In this document: in pieces, positions 61,139 to 64,000 of the stretch
Layout: each line of letters starts with the position of its first letter
Position numbering within the stretch: the stretch's first letter is position 1
Assembly: GCF_042219825.1 (NCBI RefSeq)
Contig: NZ_JBHJHQ010000007.1
Location: forward strand, 124,001 to 188,000
Length of the DNA stretch: 64,000 nucleotides
Direction: 5' to 3'
From: JBHJHP01 sp042219825
Lineage (GTDB): Bacteria > Bacteroidota > Bacteroidia > Bacteroidales > UBA5342
The notes under the pieces: model-generated
What the model was told of the DNA's origin: nothing
The model's database searches: none
The model's input: the letters and a program-made list of their open reading frames with translations, nothing else
Translations under genes and position numbers: made by a program

Positions 61139-62341
61139 ATGAATTACACAGGCTTTATATTAAAGACATTTGTACTCATGTTGACTGTTATTATTCCTGA
61201 TCAGGGGATATTTGCTCAGGGTAGATTCACCATGACTGTTTCTGCTGATGAGTTACTGGAATCAAAGGAGATGCCGGATCCACTAACCATGAATGACGGA
61301 ACAAAGGTTACAACTGCAGAACAATGGCAGATCCGTCGTCAGGAGATGATACGTATTCTTGAAGACTATGAATACGGACATATGCCTCCGGCTCCGGGGA
61401 ATGTAAAAGCTACAACTATTTCGAGTGAATACGGTATTCCTGTAAATAAAGACAGCACGCTTACTGCAAATTATAGAAAGCAACACCTGACATTCGGACC
61501 CAATGCTGTATGTGGTTTTGACGTGGGCATATTCACTCCTGCTGATGAAGGACCTGAAACGGGATATCCGGTATTTGTTACGCTTAGTTTTAATGCAGAG
61601 CGTTCAGGGATCTACTTTGCCGGGGAACCGCTGAAGCGCGGTTATGCGGTGGTTACGATCCCTTATAATCAGCTTGGTGCTGACGCTTCGAGCTGGAATG
61701 AGACCGCATTTTTTCCACATTATCCGGAGTATGACTGGAGAGATTTTTCAGCATGGGCATGGGGCATATCGCGTGTAGTGGATTACCTGGAGACAGATCC
61801 TTTGATTGATGAGGATAAGATTATCATTTCAGGTGTGTCGCGGCTTGGACAGGCCGTATTGCTTGCCGGTGCCTTGGATGAACGAATTGCAATGACAGCA
61901 CCTGTTGCAGGTGGTATGGCATGGCGTTTTTCAGGCAAAGAAATGGGAAATGGCCTGGGGCAGGGCATTACTGAGGTTGTTGATCAGAATACCTACTGGT
62001 TTGGTCCGAATTTTGAGAAATTCAGAAACCTGACGACACACCTTCCCTGCGATCAGCACTGGCTACCTGCATTAACGGCTCCGCGGCTTTTTATACTGTG
62101 TAATGCGTTTAACGATGAGTACGGAAGGGCCTATGCTGCATTACAGACTGTACAGAGTGCTCAACCGGTATATGAATTTCTTGGGGTTAAGGATAATCTG
62201 GGGATGCATTTTCGCGAGGGTGGCCATGGCATGACCATGGAAGACTGGAATGCTATCCTGGATTTTGCAGATCAGAAACTGCTCCATAAACCGGGAAATC
62301 GTGTATTTAACCGGATTCCGTCAGCAGAGAAATTACCTTAA
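61139..62341 (+). CDS. Secreted CE15-like glucuronoyl esterase / alpha-beta hydrolase
   Basis: This 400-aa protein has a signal peptide (ending QGIFAQ). It then has the CE15/acetyl-xylan-esterase-like fold: RRQEMIRILEDYEYGHMPP, GYAVVTIPYNQLGAD, and IIISGVSRLGQAVLLAG with nucleophile S234. REGGHGMTMEDW carries H363. In classical glucuronoyl esterases the nucleophile motif is GCSRxGK; here Cys and Lys are replaced (GVSRLGQ), so the substrate may differ. I chose the ATG at 61139 because it starts the signal peptide; the longer ORF adds 26 residues without one. It is monocistronic. Confidence 0.8.
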   Translation: MNYTGFILKTFVLMLTVIIPDQGIFAQGRFTMTVSADELLESKEMPDPLTMNDGTKVTTAEQWQIRRQEMIRILEDYEYGHMPPAPGNVKATTISSEYGIPVNKDSTLTANYRKQHLTFGPNAVCGFDVGIFTPADEGPETGYPVFVTLSFNAERSGIYFAGEPLKRGYAVVTIPYNQLGADASSWNETAFFPHYPEYDWRDFSAWAWGISRVVDYLETDPLIDEDKIIISGVSRLGQAVLLAGALDERIAMTAPVAGGMAWRFSGKEMGNGLGQGITEVVDQNTYWFGPNFEKFRNLTTHLPCDQHWLPALTAPRLFILCNAFNDEYGRAYAALQTVQSAQPVYEFLGVKDNLGMHFREGGHGMTMEDWNAILDFADQKLLHKPGNRVFNRIPSAEKLP

Positions 62342-62759
62342 TCTGGGACAGAGATTTTAAATAGGCTAAGTTCTGGAATTCTGTATTATAAAAGGTATGC
62401 TTAAGGTTTTCTGGTTTCGTAGTTTTGTAAATTTATCGATCGGGTTTTAAGTATTTTGCATTGTTGAAAACGGCATGTATCGTGTGGTAATATGTGTGCA
62501 ATCACATTAATGTTTTGAACAAAAAAGCCTAACTATTAAATAGTTAAGCTTTTTGCCTGTTGTCCCACAAGGAATTCATAAAATATACCATTTTGAACCG
62601 AAGTGGATTCTACCCTATATTTTGATTGAAATGAGAACAAAAAGCAAATTATTAATGTAAAACCTGGCGGACAGATAAGTTTAAAACATTTTAAAAGTTT
62701 CGGGTATGAATTTTCAAAGTCATACCCTGTAATCTTATCTTTACCGCTTTTTCAAAATC
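62342..62759. other. Intergenic region before the integrase
   Basis: About 418 bp without a gene. It contains the hairpin at 62522-62554 and a low-complexity AT-rich remainder. No tRNA or obvious att core could be recognised by eye. The integrase's promoter presumably lies near TTATCTTTACC, shortly before 62760. Confidence 0.4.
62522..62554 (+). terminator. Hairpin terminator upstream of the integrase
   Basis: AAAAAGC with TAACTA (62522-62535) pairs with TAGTTA and GCTTTTT (62541-62554), with one internal mismatch. It has A- and T-runs on its two sides, so it can work on both strands. It is 180 bp past the CE15-like gene. Confidence 0.65.
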
Positions 62760-63959
62760 ATGGGGAAAGTATATTTCAAAGTCAACACAACGGTATCTGA
62801 TCCTAAAAAATTTGTATCAATCAGGATCCGTTACAAAGAGGGCAAGCTTGATCAGGCAACAGCAACCGGTGAAAAATGTCAATTGCAATACTGGGATCTT
62901 TCCAGACAGAAATTCAACCGTAAGATGTTCCGTGGAAAAGATAACATGGTCGCACGCTTGAAAAAACTGGAGATGTATGTTGTTGATAAATCTCAAGCGG
63001 ATGGAAACAAAGGGAAAGGGTGGCTTTTAAACGTGGTTGACGAGTATTTGCATCCTGAAAAATCTCGTAATAATGGGATATCCATATTCGAGTGGATTGA
63101 ATCATATACCAGTAGATCTGATCTTGCACGTACAACAGTTTCAGCCTACAGGAATTTGAAGGATAAACTCTGGGAGTTTAATGGGGAATTAAAATGGGAG
63201 CAGATAGATCTGACTTTCTACGATGATTTTAAAGATTATCTTCAAATACAGGAATATGCGCTGAATACCGTAGGAAGGTATATAAAGGACTTAAAAGCTG
63301 TTTTAAGGAAGTCTTATGAAAGAGGTGTTCATAGTAATGATATCTTTAATAACAGTGCTTTCAAAAAGGTGAATGAAGAAACGATAGAGATATATCTTAA
63401 TGAAGAGGAATTAGACCGAATCTATGATCTTGACTTAAAAGATAATCCTGTGCTGGAACGCTCCAAGGATCTATTCTTAATAGCTTCGTGGACCGGGGTC
63501 CGATTTAGTGATTTACATAAGATAAACGCTAAGAATTTGCAAGGCAATTGCTTTCATATAGAACAACAAAAAACCAGAGATGGCGTGATAATACCAATGC
63601 ATCCTGTTGTTAAAAGCATATTGGATAAATACGATGGGAAACTGCCACCTGTGATTAGTAATCCAAAGCTCAATCTGCACGTAAAAGAAATTGCACGCCT
63701 CGCGGGAATTGTTGATACATTTTCAAAATCAATAACAAAAGGAGGGAAACGAATTACAAGCTATTACGAAAAATGTGAACTTGTCAAAATACACACTGCA
63801 AGACGTTCATTTGCCACTAATTTATACAAATCGGGTTTTCCTTCCATTGGGATTATGAAGATCACAGGGCATAGGTCTGAATCTTCTTTTCTAAAATATA
63901 TAAAAGTTGATGCAGAGGAGAATGCTCAAATGATGGCAGAGCACTGGGGAAATAAGTGA
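62760..63959 (+). CDS. Tyrosine recombinase / site-specific integrase (Bacteroidota type)
   Basis: This 399-aa integrase has an arm-binding N-terminal domain, a SAM-like core-binding domain (about 105-200) and a catalytic domain with all conserved residues: R248 (WTGVRFSDL), K271, H345 and R348 (IHTARRSF), H371 (ITGHRSE) and Y380 (FLKYIKV). The type is common on conjugative transposons and integrated islands of Bacteroidota. It lies 40 bp from the window edge, so any element it drives extends beyond it. No att repeat was detected inside the window. Confidence 0.93.
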   Translation: MGKVYFKVNTTVSDPKKFVSIRIRYKEGKLDQATATGEKCQLQYWDLSRQKFNRKMFRGKDNMVARLKKLEMYVVDKSQADGNKGKGWLLNVVDEYLHPEKSRNNGISIFEWIESYTSRSDLARTTVSAYRNLKDKLWEFNGELKWEQIDLTFYDDFKDYLQIQEYALNTVGRYIKDLKAVLRKSYERGVHSNDIFNNSAFKKVNEETIEIYLNEEELDRIYDLDLKDNPVLERSKDLFLIASWTGVRFSDLHKINAKNLQGNCFHIEQQKTRDGVIIPMHPVVKSILDKYDGKLPPVISNPKLNLHVKEIARLAGIVDTFSKSITKGGKRITSYYEKCELVKIHTARRSFATNLYKSGFPSIGIMKITGHRSESSFLKYIKVDAEENAQMMAEHWGNK

Positions 63960-64000
63960 AAAGAAGAATCTCAGATTTTAATTGTTGAACTGATTCATTG

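Noticed and set aside
62342..62759. tRNA gene as integrase attachment site
   Set aside because: No cloverleaf or T-loop sequence could be recognised on either strand.

Overview
This 64-kb window reads as chromosome of a Bacteroidota bacterium, most likely Bacteroidales/Marinilabiliales-like. The grounds are four very large secreted proteins with C-terminal type IX secretion (T9SS) sorting domains, promoters of the TTTG / TAnnTTTG type, families largely confined to this phylum (DUF4954, DUF4294, BlaI/M56 pairs), AT-rich intergenic DNA and weak Shine-Dalgarno sites. No rRNA, tRNA or CRISPR array was found. The lineage is inferred from gene content only.

Layout. 1-7.2 kb: a secreted unknown, a GNAT-like protein with a PAP2 lipid phosphatase, then dinB-tex. 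7.4-20.4 kb: envelope and carbohydrate genes: a 1522-aa repeat protein with a T9SS tail, a divergent CE8 pectinesterase-like enzyme, a zinc-ribbon protein, rpiA, and a 1489-aa LTD/CotH/beta-helix T9SS protein. 20.5-29.2 kb: transport and stress: YeeE/YedE sulfur transporter, an NTN-hydrolase lipoprotein, MarC, a BlaI-M56 pair with two matched operators over its promoter, a 48-aa lmo0937-type membrane peptide (26155-26301), CorA, and the divergent dps/oxyR pair with an OxyR-box-like dyad between them. 29.2-35.5 kb: a four-helix-bundle gene boxed by a perfect 25-bp inverted repeat, then a TetR / beta-barrel / LolCDE-like ABC / LolA-fold operon. 35.6-37.5 kb: a restriction-modification pair. 37.7-54.4 kb: housekeeping genes: topA, an M16 peptidase pair, an aminotransferase, a PHP phosphatase-rhomboid-gmhB-pabC operon, DUF4954, DUF4294, CPBP protease, GNAT, hydrolase and TPR protein. 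54.4-64 kb: two more T9SS cargo proteins (LamG; metzincin-like), an SDR, a CE15-like esterase and a tyrosine integrase near the right edge.

How the genes work together. The secreted esterases, the metalloprotease and the multidomain T9SS proteins suit a polymer degrader. The TetR operon looks like a self-contained system moving a lipid or lipoprotein across the envelope. dps-oxyR, BlaI-M56 and TetR each carry visible operator-like dyads placed over recognisable promoters.

The most unusual signal is a family of intergenic arrays built from degenerate 7-bp units (AATTAGG-, ATGAACA- and TGTCTTA-type). They sit mainly at gene 3' ends and between convergent genes. In one place they form perfect 25-bp terminal inverted repeats around a gene for an S23/IVS-type four-helix-bundle protein. 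That arrangement resembles a free-standing relative of the 23S rRNA intervening sequences and is the best candidate here for an undescribed element.
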